Source of the DNA: Vigna angularis | Lineage: Eukaryota; Streptophyta; Magnoliopsida; Fabales; Fabaceae | Reading direction: 5' to 3' | Length of the DNA: 64,000 nt | Assembly (NCBI RefSeq): GCF_016808095.1 | Contig: NC_068978.1 | Span: 29,213,306 to 29,277,305 of the forward strand | In this document: positions 23,339 to 34,298 of the stretch, one piece after another | How positions within the stretch are numbered: the stretch's first letter is position 1 | Layout: every line of letters starts with the position of its first letter | The notes under the pieces: generated by a model | The model's input: the letters and a program-made list of their open reading frames with translations, nothing else | The model's database searches: none | What the model was told of the DNA's origin: nothing | Translations under genes and position numbers: made by a program

Positions 23339-24625
23339 CTAATCCTTTATGGCAGGCCTATGGATTTCCATATATTCAACAAACTCATCTGCATATTTTT
23401 GGTGCAGTTCTTTGTTCCCAAATATTTTGCTCATTTCCTTTGCTTCATTTCTATAAGTTTTTTCCAACATCACTGATCTCAATGCATTGGCCAACGATTC
23501 CCCGGTGAACTTCTCATCATGCTCACTTCTCTTAACTTTGACCCCTACCCTTTTCTCCTCCATAAGCCTAGCAACTACAAATTGATCAATTTGGAAGGGC
23601 AACATAACAAGTGGACAACCAACTTGAAGACTTTCTATAACTGAACTCCAACCACAGTGAGTCAGGAATCCCCCAACAGACTTGTGTGCTAAAATCCTCA
23701 TCTGTGGTGCCCATCTTCTCCACACCAAACCCTTTCCTGAGTTATTCACAACCAAATCCTGCAACTCAACCTTAGATGTGTTTTGCTTTTTAAGAACCCA
23801 AAAAAAGGGAAAACCAGACATTTCTATTCCCATACTAATTTCAGTAAACTCTTCATCGCTTAGTGTCACTTCACTTCCAAAAGCTACATACATCACTGAC
23901 GCTTCTTCCTGTTTGTCTAACCATTTAAGAATGCTATCCCAGTTTTCATCATTATTGTCTTCACTGAACTGTAGTGAAGGTGGCAATAAACCAATTGGAA
24001 TCACTGGTTTACTATATATGCTTTCGAACAATTTGAGAGGCTCACCTTCAATCTCTATGCAGGTTCTTGTAGCAGTAACTTGAGCACCATTACAAGTTTC
24101 AAGGACTCGAAACAGGTCTGAAACCCCCGATTCATTTTTCTCATAATGTTCTTCAGCAAAATCTGTGTCTTTCAGGAGAAAAAAATAGATAGCAGATGCA
24201 CTAAAAATACAGAAATAGATGCATGAGATTCCTAGCTTAGAAGATATTGGCGGCAACCAATACGGTGCAAAGTCGTATATTATCCAATCTGGTTTGCGTC
24301 TCTCCAGAAACTTGGTCAAAGGTTGTTCAAGACCATCAAAAGCCTGCTTGAGGTATGGAATGAGGTGGTGAGGAATGTCCACTGTCGCCTCTGCATTTTC
24401 TGGGAGTTTGTCAACACGGGGCAGTGGCAGTTCTATCAGATCCACCAAAGGTTGCAAGTTTTCAGGCACTTTGGGTAAGCTATGGATATTTTTAGGTGTA
24501 GAAATGAAAGAAATTTTGTGACCCTTTTGAGCTATGAGTTTTGAAAGCTCAAAAAATGGACCTATGTGACCAAATGCTAGCCATGGAAACAGCACGACGT
24601 GAAGCTTCTCACGCTGCTCCGCCAT
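23339..24625 (-). CDS. UDP-glycosyltransferase, UGT91-like, copy 1
   Basis: 428 residues in a single exon, starting MAEQREKLHVVLFPWLAFGH with the catalytic histidine at residue 20 and the dyad aspartate at D118 (WIIYDFAPYW). The PSPG donor box runs W305-Q348 and is complete: HCGW at 323-326 and a final DQ (347-348). Members of UGT91, such as the legume soyasaponin rhamnosyltransferase (established knowledge of the family), add a second or third sugar to an existing sugar of a triterpenoid or flavonoid, often from UDP-rhamnose. Compared with the usual 455-475 residues, the variable loop between FSAS (about 141-144) and NESGVSD (164) is shortened. It is the best-preserved short-form copy and probably active. 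Its promoter flank (24626-25040) is duplicated upstream of copy 2. Confidence 0.9.
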   Translation of the reverse strand: MAEQREKLHVVLFPWLAFGHIGPFFELSKLIAQKGHKISFISTPKNIHSLPKVPENLQPLVDLIELPLPRVDKLPENAEATVDIPHHLIPYLKQAFDGLEQPLTKFLERRKPDWIIYDFAPYWLPPISSKLGISCIYFCIFSASAIYFFLLKDTDFAEEHYEKNESGVSDLFRVLETCNGAQVTATRTCIEIEGEPLKLFESIYSKPVIPIGLLPPSLQFSEDNNDENWDSILKWLDKQEEASVMYVAFGSEVTLSDEEFTEISMGIEMSGFPFFWVLKKQNTSKVELQDLVVNNSGKGLVWRRWAPQMRILAHKSVGGFLTHCGWSSVIESLQVGCPLVMLPFQIDQFVVARLMEEKRVGVKVKRSEHDEKFTGESLANALRSVMLEKTYRNEAKEMSKIFGNKELHQKYADEFVEYMEIHRPAIKD

Positions 24626-25040
24626 GGATATTCTTGTGTTTAAGAATAAATGTGTGGCTTCTTTATCTTGGGTTATCTGGATGGTTATTTGTTCTTCTTT
24701 TTTGGGATTTGACTAAATTTGTTCTCTCCTGCATATAACATCATGCAATCAGTGACACAGGGGCAACATCGGAACTCCCTTTAAAATTACTAAATTTGAT
24801 ATCCACCATTCATTCATGACAACATTTGTATTCATTAGTGTCTCTCTTGTGACCTTTCACTCAAAGAGGGACCGTTTTAAATTCATTGCATTCATTTTAA
24901 CATTATTTCTATCTATAATAGTACCTCTTCTCACGTTTCACGTACAACAAAAATTAAGTCAAGAAATTGGGGACCAATTGGATCATCCTTGTGTAAAAAT
25001 CACACCTAATTACACACATTTTATTGTTATTGGATAGTTA
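24626..25040 (-). repeat. Duplicated 5' flank of UGT91 copy 1
   Basis: This 0.4-kb promoter region matches 33374-33780 upstream of copy 2 almost base for base (for example GTGTCTCTCTTGTGACCTTT and TTCTATCTATAATAGTACCT). Gene and promoter were therefore duplicated together. Shorter versions of its gene-proximal part lie at 46083-46140 (copy 3) and at 47786-47960, where no gene follows. Confidence 0.85.
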
Positions 25041-25504
25041 TTCATTTATCATAGTCTTATTTTACTAGCATACAAGTTTATAATATGTAAACATACAAAA
25101 AAAAAATTAAAGTTAGTTATAGAGAAGAATCCAACTATTAATGAAAGGAGCAAACTTGTTGTAGAATGTACCTGACAAAGTTAGATGTAGGGAAGAATAA
25201 TAAAAGACAGAATAAACATTTAAGTTTATGGAAAATTTTGTTTGGTAAACTGGATAATTGCAAGTTATTATATTAATTATCTTAAGAAATTGCAAAAGTT
25301 GTTTCTAGTAATTATTAAGGCATGAAATATAGTTTATTAATTGTAATAGTTATAATTAATGCATATAGTTGAAGAATCATGTTAAAGAGCCTATAAATAG
25401 TCTTTGTACTACTCAATACGGACCAGCTTGACCAGTTTAGGCTTGGCTCACACTTGGCCCACAATATGCGGGTCAGACTTGCTGTCGTACATAAACTATG
25501 TGAG
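25041..25504. other. AT-rich spacer
   Basis: No gene or clear repeat structure seen. It ends at the target duplication of the element at 25514. Confidence 0.5.
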
Positions 25505-25513
25505 ATGAAAATA

Positions 25514-26693
25514 GAGAGATGCTCCCTCCACCTCCATTCAATACTCCCTGCACCTTTTCATGACCAAATTGCCTCGCAGTAAATTTTTACCAACAACATT
25601 AATCTACTTTCATTAATTAGTATTCTTCTCTCCTTTATAACAAATGCACCCCCACAGACCAGTAAACTGTGCACACGGAAATCATTCATGCTTTTCTTCT
25701 TCTCCTTCCGAGCTAGATTGTGGTGGTGGGGTAAGTGTGCGTGGTGTGAGTCGGTGTGGTGGTGGGCTGTGCTGGAACGTTGGCTGGCAAGAAACCGCGG
25801 TAGTGGGTTGTGCTGGAACGTTTAAGATGGTGGTGGTTATCGGAGCAGCAGGAGGAGCTTCGTCTCAGGTGCGGATGTCAATCCTTCAATGGAGGTGATG
25901 ATCCGTCGACATCTGTTTCAGTGCCAAACGGATGTGCGACATCCGTTCTGGCGCTCCGGTCATCCCCTCCACAGAAACGGAACAACAAAATACCAGAATA
26001 AGAAAACTAACCTCCAGCAGTTTTCTCCACCCACTAACGCACCGCCCACGAACCACCGCCTACCACCACCTCCACACCACCGCAACAGGAACACCCACAC
26101 CACCGCACCACCAACGGCTCTCCGACGGCACCAAACGGATCTCAAAAAGGATGTGGGAAGAGAGTGAGAGAAGGATGTGGGAAGAGAGGGAGTCGACGGA
26201 AGTCGGACATTCGTCGAAGGCAAACGGATGTCCCACATCCGTTTTGGCCTTTCGTGGACACTGTTCAGCGCGACAAAGCAGAAAGCACCAGCGTAAACGG
26301 AAAACAAACCTGGACGCCGCAGATCCGCTCCTCCACCCAGATGAACGGCCTCCTCCGCCCAACGGCTACTCCACAAACGGTCCTCCGGAAAATGAAAAAG
26401 AAAGAAAGGGCCTCCTGAAAATGAAGAAGAAAGAAAGGGAGGAGGAGAAGTGAAAGCTTGACGGAAGAGAGAATGGTAAACGGAAATGGAAGGAGAAGAG
26501 GCTTGACGGAAGAGAGATTGGTAAACGGAAATGGAAGAGGTGCAGGAGTAAATCAGAGGTTTTAAATAAATTAAAATATTAAAATAGTAAAAGTAAATAA
26601 AAGTAAAAAATTTTAACCTGAGAATATAATTGGAATTAAAGAAAATTGGGGAGGTGGAGGAAGAGAGGTGTGGTGGTGGAGGGAGCAACACCC
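25514..26693. mobile_element. Mutator-like element with GC-rich interior and perfect 9-bp target duplication
   Basis: Termini GAGAGATGCTCCCTCCACCT and, inverted, GGGTGTTGCTCCCTCCACCA form a short terminal inverted repeat. ATGAAAATA is duplicated exactly at 25505-25513 and 26694-26702, as expected for Mutator-superfamily insertion. The 1.2-kb body encodes no transposase. Its interior (about 25700-26450) is much richer in G and C than the surroundings and holds two related segments (around 25925-26010 and 26222-26310), each with an AAACGGATGT ... ACATCCGTT palindrome. The terminus pattern resembles the foldback element at 13467. A captured gene fragment (Pack-MULE) is possible, but I recognise no protein in it. 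Confidence 0.85.
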
Positions 26694-26822
26694 ATGAAAA
26701 TATTGGTTTGTCGCACATTGGAATTGGCCTGCAGGCTAGCAGGCCGACCCACACACTTGACTTGAAACTTTTTTCTCCACTAATGATAATAGGATATAAG
26801 GTGATTGAATATAATGGGTACA

Positions 26823-26902
26823 GGTAGAAGGAAACATATTAGGAATTAGTTGTAGTTGGTTAGGTAGAAGGACATAGATTAGGAATTAGTTGTAGTTGGT
26901 TA
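26823..26902. repeat. 40-bp tandem duplication
   Basis: Two copies, period 40, starting at 26823 and 26863. Each has GGTAGAAGG, then ATTAGGAATTAGTTGTAGTT. It lies just upstream of a retroelement fragment. Confidence 0.85.
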
Positions 26903-27644
26903 GTTGGTTGGAAGGAGTCTTTATAAGAAGTTGCGTGAGGGGTAGCCTTTAATATTAATTGTATTGACAGGAGGTTGTTCCTATGAAGTGAGAGTGCTCC
27001 CTTGAGAGTTGGATGTTGTACATTTGTATTCTTGTTCATCAGAGTAATATACAATATTGTTGTTGTCCAATCTTCTCTGTTGTGTGTGCTATTTTGAGTG
27101 ATAGATAGACTTCTTGACTAAAGAAGTCTAACAATTTGATCTGACCTGTCGGATAGAGGAAAAGGTGGAAGCATGGAAGGAAGTAACAATACCTGGGAGA
27201 GGTGGGCGAGCGAACAAGAAATAAGGATGGTAGAATGGAGAAGAAATTGCCAAGAATTGAAATAAATGATATTGGAAGACCAAAATCAAGAAAGGGACTC
27301 AAAAGGGAGAAAGAAATCTCTTGACAGAGCAAGAAGGGGAGGGAAGGAGAAATTTCTTCATGACAACAAGAAAGGAAATAAAGAAGTAAAGAAGAGTAGG
27401 GATATTATGAAAGACAGTCTGCAAAACATCAAGAAAGCCAAGAAAATTCTTTAAAGAACGAAAGTACTTGGCTAATGATGAAGAGAAGACGGAAGAAAGA
27501 TATCCATAGAGTAGTGCTGAATGGAGAAGAACTATCCAAGAAATAAAAGAAATGTTGTAGAATATCAAGATTCAGATAAAGGGCTCAAAGAGAAGTGAGA
27601 AATCTGTCATGAAAAGAAAGAAAGAAGGAAAAATGGGGAGGGAG
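26903..27644 (+). mobile_element. LTR end and gag start of a degraded gypsy-type element
   Basis: About 26940-27131 looks like an LTR 3' part ending in CTAACA. A primer-site-like ATTTGATCTGACCTGTCGG follows, then from ATG 27173 a gag-like start (MEGSNNTWERWASEQ ... EWRRN) that hits a stop after 31 codons. Downstream to 27644 is purine-rich gag-like sequence with many stops. The element is fragmentary and dead; the CACTA MITE at 27645 interrupts or abuts it. Confidence 0.4.
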
Positions 27645-27864
27645 CACTAGTAAAAAAGAAGGAAAAGCGTGATATTCTGGCAGACCATTTATGCCTCGGT
27701 TATGCTTCTACCCGAGGCGCTAACAGCTATAGGCACCGGTTCGTGAATAACCGAAGCATATAACCACTCAGTATTTACAGAATTGCCACCGCGCTTTTAT
27801 ACGTCCCGGTTTCAGTAAAACCGAGGTGTATATAGCGCGTTAAAAAGACTTTTTTTTACTAGTG
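27645..27864. mobile_element. CACTA-type MITE
   Basis: 220 bp with termini CACTAGTAAAAAA and, inverted, CACTAGTAAAAAAA. The 3-bp target duplication GAG lies at 27642-27644 and 27865-27867, as expected for CACTA elements. The interior has GCCTCGGTTATGC and CCCGGTTTCAGTAAAACCGA-type subterminal repeats. It has no coding capacity. Confidence 0.88.
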
Positions 27865-27867
27865 GAG

Positions 27868-29175
27868 ATATATTGTGTGGATGAGTGCATAGAGCTTGGG
27901 TCATGAAGTCAACACCAATAAGTCTTTATGTGAATCATTTTACAACTTTTATATTTACTAACATTAAATGTTTTCAACTTATTGAATCAATCCATGTTTA
28001 TATTCATTGTCTAAATTAGTAAATAATTATAATTAATAACACAAAGGAAAATTTCTTAAAAAATGATACTTGGACTTATCCTCTATATTACTTAAACGAT
28101 TTGATATGCTTTTCAATAAGTTAACAATATGGTGTTAGATTTATGATTCTCCTACCCAACAACATTAATATGAATCCATTTTCCCAAATTAAGATAAACT
28201 TAATTTGCAATTGAATGTGCAATTGAATGGAAAAATATATACGACTTGAGGTGGATTAGAAAACCCGTATTTGAATTGAATGGAAAATTTCACTGTTGCG
28301 TGAAATGCAAATCAAGAACTTGAATTGAAAAATCAATCTTATGAGGTAAATTGAAATTATGGTTTCAATTTCATTTATGAAATATAATAATTTATTTATG
28401 TGAATAATCTATGTTTATTTATTTGATGTGAACTTGAAATTCGTCTCTGTTTAAAATTTTGATATATTTTAATTCTCGATTTTAAAAATAAATGAATTTA
28501 GTCTTTATAATCCAAATGTTTTAACCTTTTTTATGTATTAAAGGACTTTCGAGAATAACATTTGAACTATAATATGTCAAAGTAAATAACTCAAACGCCA
28601 AAAAGATGTCACTTGACATGTTATACATGTTTGGACCTTACAACACTTCATTTCTCAATGGTAGCATGTTATTTTTATTTTTTATCTATTGATGTACTCT
28701 AGAAAGTGGTGGATCTATTTTCTTATATTCAATTCAGAAGTTGTCGGTGTTTTTTTTTTGCAATTCATGCAATGGATTGAAACAAGTATTGAGATTTAAC
28801 AACGGCAAAGAGTACACCTCCAATTAATTTAATTGATTTTGTGAAAAAGTAGGGGTTGATCATAAACCCATCCTCCGTACACTAAAAAAAATTGAGTTAG
28901 TGAGAGAAAGTGTTCGTTTGTCAAATATGCTAAGGAATTTTCGAAAAAAAAAAATGGATGAGTAGATAATCTAATGTGTAAGAAGGAGAGCCAAGCAAAA
29001 AAGATGAAGTTGAACTAATTGATGAAACTTTCTATAGAAGTATAGTTTGTAGATTAATGTACTTAACAACTACTAAACTAGTGTCTAAAGTATATGTGAA
29101 AGGGACACTAAATTTTGGAATCAAATTTTGCACAAGTCAGAACTATGTATTATAAGGACATTTCAATAGTGACTA
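27868..29175. other. Spacer made of pieces shared with other UGT91 flanks
   Basis: No gene. 28212-28425 is nearly identical to 49484-49695, with the first 154 bp identical by eye. About 28635-28820 matches 42880-43070. About 29095-29160 matches 61655-61720. These shared pieces mark the spacer as part of a repeated unit rather than unique sequence. Confidence 0.6.
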
Positions 29176-29179
29176 ATCA

Positions 29180-30155
29180 GTCCGTAATGCTCAAAATTCG
29201 TCGATAAATTAAAATTACTGATGGATTACCGACGGTCAAAAATTTGTCAGTAAAACTGTTATCGGTAAGTTTTACTAACATAATTTTTCCATCGGTAAAT
29301 TTATCGATAAATTCGTCGATAAACATATCAATTTGGTTCATCTTCTTTCTCCTATCTCCTCCTTCCATTCTGTTTCTTCAATTTTTTTAGTTTTACCAAT
29401 ATAGAAGATTGGTGTTGGCCGAACTTAGAGCAAAGTGTGCGGTGGTGGTAGTGTGTGGTGGTGGCAATGCGCAATGGTGGCAATATGGGCTGATGGCAGT
29501 GCGCAGTGGTGGAAGTGTGTGGTGGTGACAATGCGCGGTGGTGGAAAGGGCAGCTTGGCTGAACCAAGATGGAGGCGGTCTGAATGAACGAAGTGGCGAC
29601 TTTGCTGAACGGAGATGGAGGCAGTGTTGATTTGTAGCTGGAATGGAAGAGAAGAAAAAGATGGAGTGAAAGATAAAGAAGTAGGAAAAGAAAAAGCTCC
29701 CTTGCGCAAATAAGGAAAAAATGTGTGAGAAAGAAATATATATATAACAAGATTTGCTCGCGGACAAAAAGGAAAAATGGACGGGAAAATTCCCACTCGT
29801 TTTACCAACGAAATTATAGATGAATTTTCTATCGGTAATGTATATTTCATTTATCAATGGATTTAAGTTAAATAATGGGCAAAAAATTTCTGTCAGTTTT
29901 ATCGACAGATTTACTGACGAAAAAATCAGTCAGTAAATAAAAGATTGGGTAGAAAAGTTCCTGCCCATTTTATTGACAGATCTATCGACAAATTTTTCGT
30001 GGATAATACATATTTTATTTACCAACGAAAATATATTCGTTGATAAAAATTTGTTAATAAAATTCGTTGATAATAAAAGACTTTGAAATCTTTCGATAAG
30101 TAAAATTTATCGACGAATATATATTTGATAAAAATCTATCGGTAAAAATATGAAT
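29180..30155. mobile_element. Probable non-autonomous DNA transposon with 'tcgtcgataa' repeats
   Basis: Both ends carry many short direct and inverted copies of motifs such as TTCGTCGATAAA, ATCGGTAA and ACCGACG (29190-29330 and 29800-30150). The centre (29400-29750) is different and purine-rich. A paralogous flank at 61655-61960 continues the outside sequence without this block, which supports an insertion. Exact ends and target duplication could not be fixed, so the superfamily is not assigned. Confidence 0.5.
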
Positions 30156-30968
30156 TCACTACAATTTGTACTATGTGAATCAAGCTTTATGGTTAATAAA
30201 AGTGTCAGTAGATTTGAATATGAAGCAATAGATTTGAATATGAAACAATAGAGATGCACGTAAGTAGTAGTTGATATTCAATATGCTATTTCTATTTCAA
30301 AGAACCTTATTTTAGTAGAAAAACCAAACATTTCAATATCAAATATTTTTTCTGCAAAGTGAAAAATGAAGGAATAATCAACTCTACCTTTTGCAACTTG
30401 CTTATATATTTACTATGAGGTGTGTTTATTTTGAAGAATGAATTTGAGGAGAGGGACTGGATAAGTTTGAGTAGATTGAAAGTAAATTGAGTGTTATTTT
30501 TTTTTTAAGAAGTTTGAAAGTAATTGAGAGTAAATCTAAAAACAAAATTTGTGAAATTTTGTATAGAATTTAATTGATGTGACAAATAAAAAAATATTAA
30601 TTAGTAAAAAATAAAAGTTATTAAAATGTTTTTAATAGTAAATATAATATAAGATTATATTTATTAGTAAAAAAATATTATAAGAGGAATAAAATCAAAA
30701 TTAATTTTGAAAATAAAATAAATTTGTATTTAAATAAAGTAAAATAATTACATTTAAAATTTATTTTTCTAAGAATATAATTTACCAACAAGCAAAACTC
30801 AAATGGTGGAATCTCATACTCATCCCCATAATCGGTTACGGTCATTGTAATGCAATGATTGGAATTCAGATACATAAATAATCTAACTGAATACAAGTCA
30901 CTTTGGAACCGGATAAGGGAATGGGATACTGATTTATATACTCACCCATTCATTACTTTTACTATTAT

Positions 30969-31018
<50 letters not shown>

Positions 31019-32086
31019 TAAGGTTATTATCATTCCATGCATATTGTAATGAAACTGGAATTGAATACATGCTTCATTAATCGAATACATAATTCGTAGA
31101 TTCTAATACAAAAGTGGAATAAATTACAACGCTTTAACAAATTGAAAAATTGACATTTACATTTAAATCGTTTCAAATATGAACATATCATGGCTACTCC
31201 AAAAAATAATATATCCTGCAAATCATCCCTTTGAGTCACTCTCAATTCCCTCAAGAACACCATTCAACAATAAAATCTATCTTTATTAATTCACTTCATA
31301 TTATAATCGCTTCATACGAACACAGTCTAAGTCTTTACCAAAAAGAAGTTTTAGTTTCTTGTTGGAGTTTTATAGCATTCAAAACAAAAAAGGAATGTTG
31401 AAGTTGTACTTTAATTAGTGTCGTTTCATCATTCATGTTAAAATATTTTTGTTGTTTTATTTATTTTTTATTTGGTTAAAGTTGTTTGTTTTAAATAAAC
31501 TTAGTTAGCAGTAGTGTCAGATTGTTACAAAGTTGGTAAATATGGGATCATATCCTATATGTGGAGCCGACTTGTATTTTAGCTTTTGCACCTCTCTTGA
31601 CGAGCCTCCCTTAGTGGCCTCGACACTGAGAACACGAGTAAGCACAAGAGCTTGTGTATTTTAGCTTTCATATGTGTTAAAAAATCCTATATCAATTATA
31701 TTTATAAATAAGTGTAATTTTCATTTTACAAAATCATTTCATGATATTAACACGAGATTAAATTTAAAATTAACGTCATAATACTGTTTTTCACACAAAG
31801 CTTAAAACTTAAGGATCAATTACATATAATAACAAATAACAAACAACCTTAAAACTTATGCATCAATTACAAATAATAAACCACAACATAAATTTTGCAT
31901 AGCTGATGACATATTACAAGAAAAAACACAACACCAAAGCACATGTTCTTCCAACAAGTGATTGTCCTCAATGATAAAATCAAATTTAAATCTGGGATGC
32001 CATAGGCTGAGATTACAGAGATACAGAAAGAAATAACACAACAAAAAGTGATCTATTTTGAATGATATAATAGAATAGCAGAAAGA
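30156..32086. other. Spacer and 3' flank of UGT91 copy 2
   Basis: No gene. A microsatellite palindrome lies at 30971-31018. About 31490-31720 matches 61980-62215, and 31690-31795 matches 43550-43680. From 31800 to 32086 the sequence is the shared UGT91 3' flank (ACCTTAAAACTTATGCATCA, GCTGATGACATATTACAAGA, GTGATTGTCCTCAATGAT). Confidence 0.6.
30971..31018. repeat. (AAT)n followed by (ATT)n, a perfect palindrome
   Basis: About ten AAT units pass directly into ATT units, so the tract can fold on itself as a hairpin. Confidence 0.9.
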
Positions 32087-33373
32087 CTAATCCTTTATGG
32101 TAGGCCTATGGATTTCCATATATTCAACAAACTCATCTGCATATTTTTGGTGAAGTTCTTTGTCCCCAAATATTTTACTTATTTCCTCTGCTTCATTTCT
32201 ATAAGTTTTTTCCAACATCACTGATCTCAATGCATTGGCAACCGATTCCCTGGTGAACCTTCCATCACGCTCACTTCTCTGTACTTTGACACCTACCCTT
32301 TTCTCCTCCATAAGCCTAGCACTTACAAATTGACCAGCTTGGAAGGGCAACATAACAAGTGGACAACCAACTTGAAGACTCTCTATAACTGAACTCCAAC
32401 CAGAGGGACTAAGGAATGCCCCAACAGACTTGTGTGCTAAAATCCTCATCTGTGGTGCCCATCTTCTCCACACCAAACCCTTTCCTGAGTTATTCACAAC
32501 CAAATCCTGCAACTCAACCTTAGATGTGTTTTGCTTTTTAAGAACCCAAAAAAAGGGAAAACCAGACATTTCTATTCCCATACTAATTTCAGTAAACTCT
32601 TCATCGCTTAGTGTCACTTCACTTCCAAAAGCTACATACATCACTGACGCTTCTTCCTGTTTGTCTAACCATTTAAGAATGCTATCCCAGTTTTCATCAT
32701 TATTGTCTTCACTGAACTGTAGTGAAGGTGGCAATAAACCAATTGGAATCACTGGTTTACTATATATGCTTTCGAACAATTTGAGAGGCTCACCTTCAAT
32801 CTCTATGCAGGTTCTTGTAGCAGTAACTTGAGCACCATTACAAGTTTCAAGGACTCGAAACAGGTCTGAAACCCCCGATTCATTTGTCTCGTAATGTTCT
32901 TCAAGGAAATCTGTGGTCTTTAGGAGAAAAAAATAGATAGCAGATGCACCAAAAATACAGAAAAAGATGTTTGAGATTCCTAGCTTAGAAGATATTGGCG
33001 GCAACCAATACGGTGCAAAGTCGTATATTATCCAATCTGGTTTGCATCTCTCCAGAAATTTGGCCAAAGGTTGTTGAAGACCATCAAAAGCCAGCTTCAG
33101 GTATGGAATGAGGTGATGAGGAATGTCCATTGTGGCCTCTGCATTTTCTGGGAGTTTGTCAACACGGGGCAGTGGCAGTTCTATCAGATCCACCAAAGGT
33201 TGCAAGTTTTCAGGCACTTTGGGTAGGCGATGGATATTTCTAGGTGTGGAAATGAAAGAAATTTTGTGACCCTTTTGAGCTATGAGTCTTGCAAGCTCAA
33301 AAAATGGACCAATGTGACCAAATGCTAGCCATGGAAACAGCACAACGTGAAGTTTCTCACGCTGCTCCGCCAT
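32087..33373 (-). CDS. UDP-glycosyltransferase, UGT91-like, copy 2 (mosaic, probably inactive)
   Basis: 428 residues, uninterrupted, same start and length as copy 1. H20 and D118 are kept. The PSPG box is damaged: FLTHCGWSS of copies 1 and 3 reads FLSPSGWSS (H323P, C324S), and the final DQ reads GQ (D347G, preceded by I346A). In plant UGTs the histidine of HCGW binds the donor phosphate and the terminal D/Q pair binds the sugar, so transferase activity is unlikely. Residues 30-112 equal copy 3 exactly, whereas 164-318 equal copy 1 exactly, so the gene is a mosaic. The frame is open, so it is either a very recent loss of function or a protein kept for another role. Promoter and 3' flank are shared with its neighbours. 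Confidence 0.85.
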   Translation of the reverse strand: MAEQREKLHVVLFPWLAFGHIGPFFELARLIAQKGHKISFISTPRNIHRLPKVPENLQPLVDLIELPLPRVDKLPENAEATMDIPHHLIPYLKLAFDGLQQPLAKFLERCKPDWIIYDFAPYWLPPISSKLGISNIFFCIFGASAIYFFLLKTTDFLEEHYETNESGVSDLFRVLETCNGAQVTATRTCIEIEGEPLKLFESIYSKPVIPIGLLPPSLQFSEDNNDENWDSILKWLDKQEEASVMYVAFGSEVTLSDEEFTEISMGIEMSGFPFFWVLKKQNTSKVELQDLVVNNSGKGLVWRRWAPQMRILAHKSVGAFLSPSGWSSVIESLQVGCPLVMLPFQAGQFVSARLMEEKRVGVKVQRSERDGRFTRESVANALRSVMLEKTYRNEAEEISKIFGDKELHQKYADEFVEYMEIHRPTIKD

Positions 33374-33826
33374 GGATATGCTTGTGTTTAAGCATAAATG
33401 TGTGGCTTCTTTATCTTGGGTTATCTGGATGGTTATTTATTCTTCTTTGTTGGGATTTGATTAAATTTGTTGTCTATTGTATGTAACATCTTGCAATGAG
33501 TGACTCAAGGGCAACATCGGAACTTTTTTAAAATTACTAAATTTGATACCTACCATTCATTCATGACAACCTTTGTATTCATTAGTGTCTCTCTTGTGAC
33601 CTTTCACTCAAAGAGGGACCGTTTTAAATTCATTGCCTTCATTATAACATTATTTCTATCTATAATAGTACCTCTTCTCACGTTTTTCGTACAAAAAAAA
33701 AATTAAGTAAAGGAAGTGGGGACCAGTTGGACCATCCTTGTGTAAAAATCACACCTAATTACACACATTTTGATAGTTATTCCTTTATCATAGTTTTGTT
33801 TTACTACCATACAAGTTTATAAGATT
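33374..33826 (-). repeat. Duplicated 5' flank of UGT91 copy 2
   Basis: Matches the 5' flank of copy 1 (24626-25080) up to about ACAAGTTTATAA (33811-33822). At 33827 an LTR begins and the similarity stops. Confidence 0.85.
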
Positions 33827-34298
33827 TGTTTCGGATTGTAGTGTCGAGAACAACTCCTTCACACTTTGTCACTTCACTTCATTCAAGTTGTCGCTCTTCA
33901 TACAATATCTTACCATTTTTTCTTCTTTAAAGTTCAAACCGAGTGGATGGATACTTGTCAAAAGCACTCCGACACTCAAGTTTTAATTATATCGATAAGT
34001 TAGCATAGTTAAGTATTAAATGTTCTATAAATGTAATCACATACCTCCTTACTTTACCTCTGTATTTATAAATTTCGGAGTGAGCTTTTGGTTAGGACTG
34101 ACTCAATTACGGTCCAATGTCTCATAAGTATGTTTTACCTTACTAATCATGTTGAGTTTGTGGTATCATTAATATGTAAGGTATTGAACGGTTACCAATG
34201 AGGTTCGACCGATCGACCTACGTTATTCTAGAGGTTCTAGAAAGTTGATTGACTGCTCACTTTTGGGAATGCACTGACCAAGCAGTCTATATGTTACA
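33827..34298 (-). repeat. 3' LTR of the ruined Tat element
   Basis: 472 bp, TG...CA when read on the - strand. It is identified by the adjoining G-rich polypurine tract and by its abrupt start inside UGT91 flank sequence. Its partner LTR is not in the window. Confidence 0.6.

Noticed and set aside
23682..24083. 133-codon + strand frame opposite UGT91 copy 1, also at 32430 and 45103
   Set aside because: Conservation of the frame in the three copies follows from conservation of the UGT gene on the opposite strand. The product has no recognisable features.
25889..26754. Overlapping 92-264 codon frames on both strands of the GC-rich Mutator-like interior
   Set aside because: Low-complexity proline/arginine/histidine composition in several frames at once indicates composition rather than coding. 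No domain is recognisable.
30971..31018. Considered as a transcription terminator hairpin
   Set aside because: It is a plain AAT/ATT microsatellite palindrome in an intergenic plant region. No gene ends nearby.
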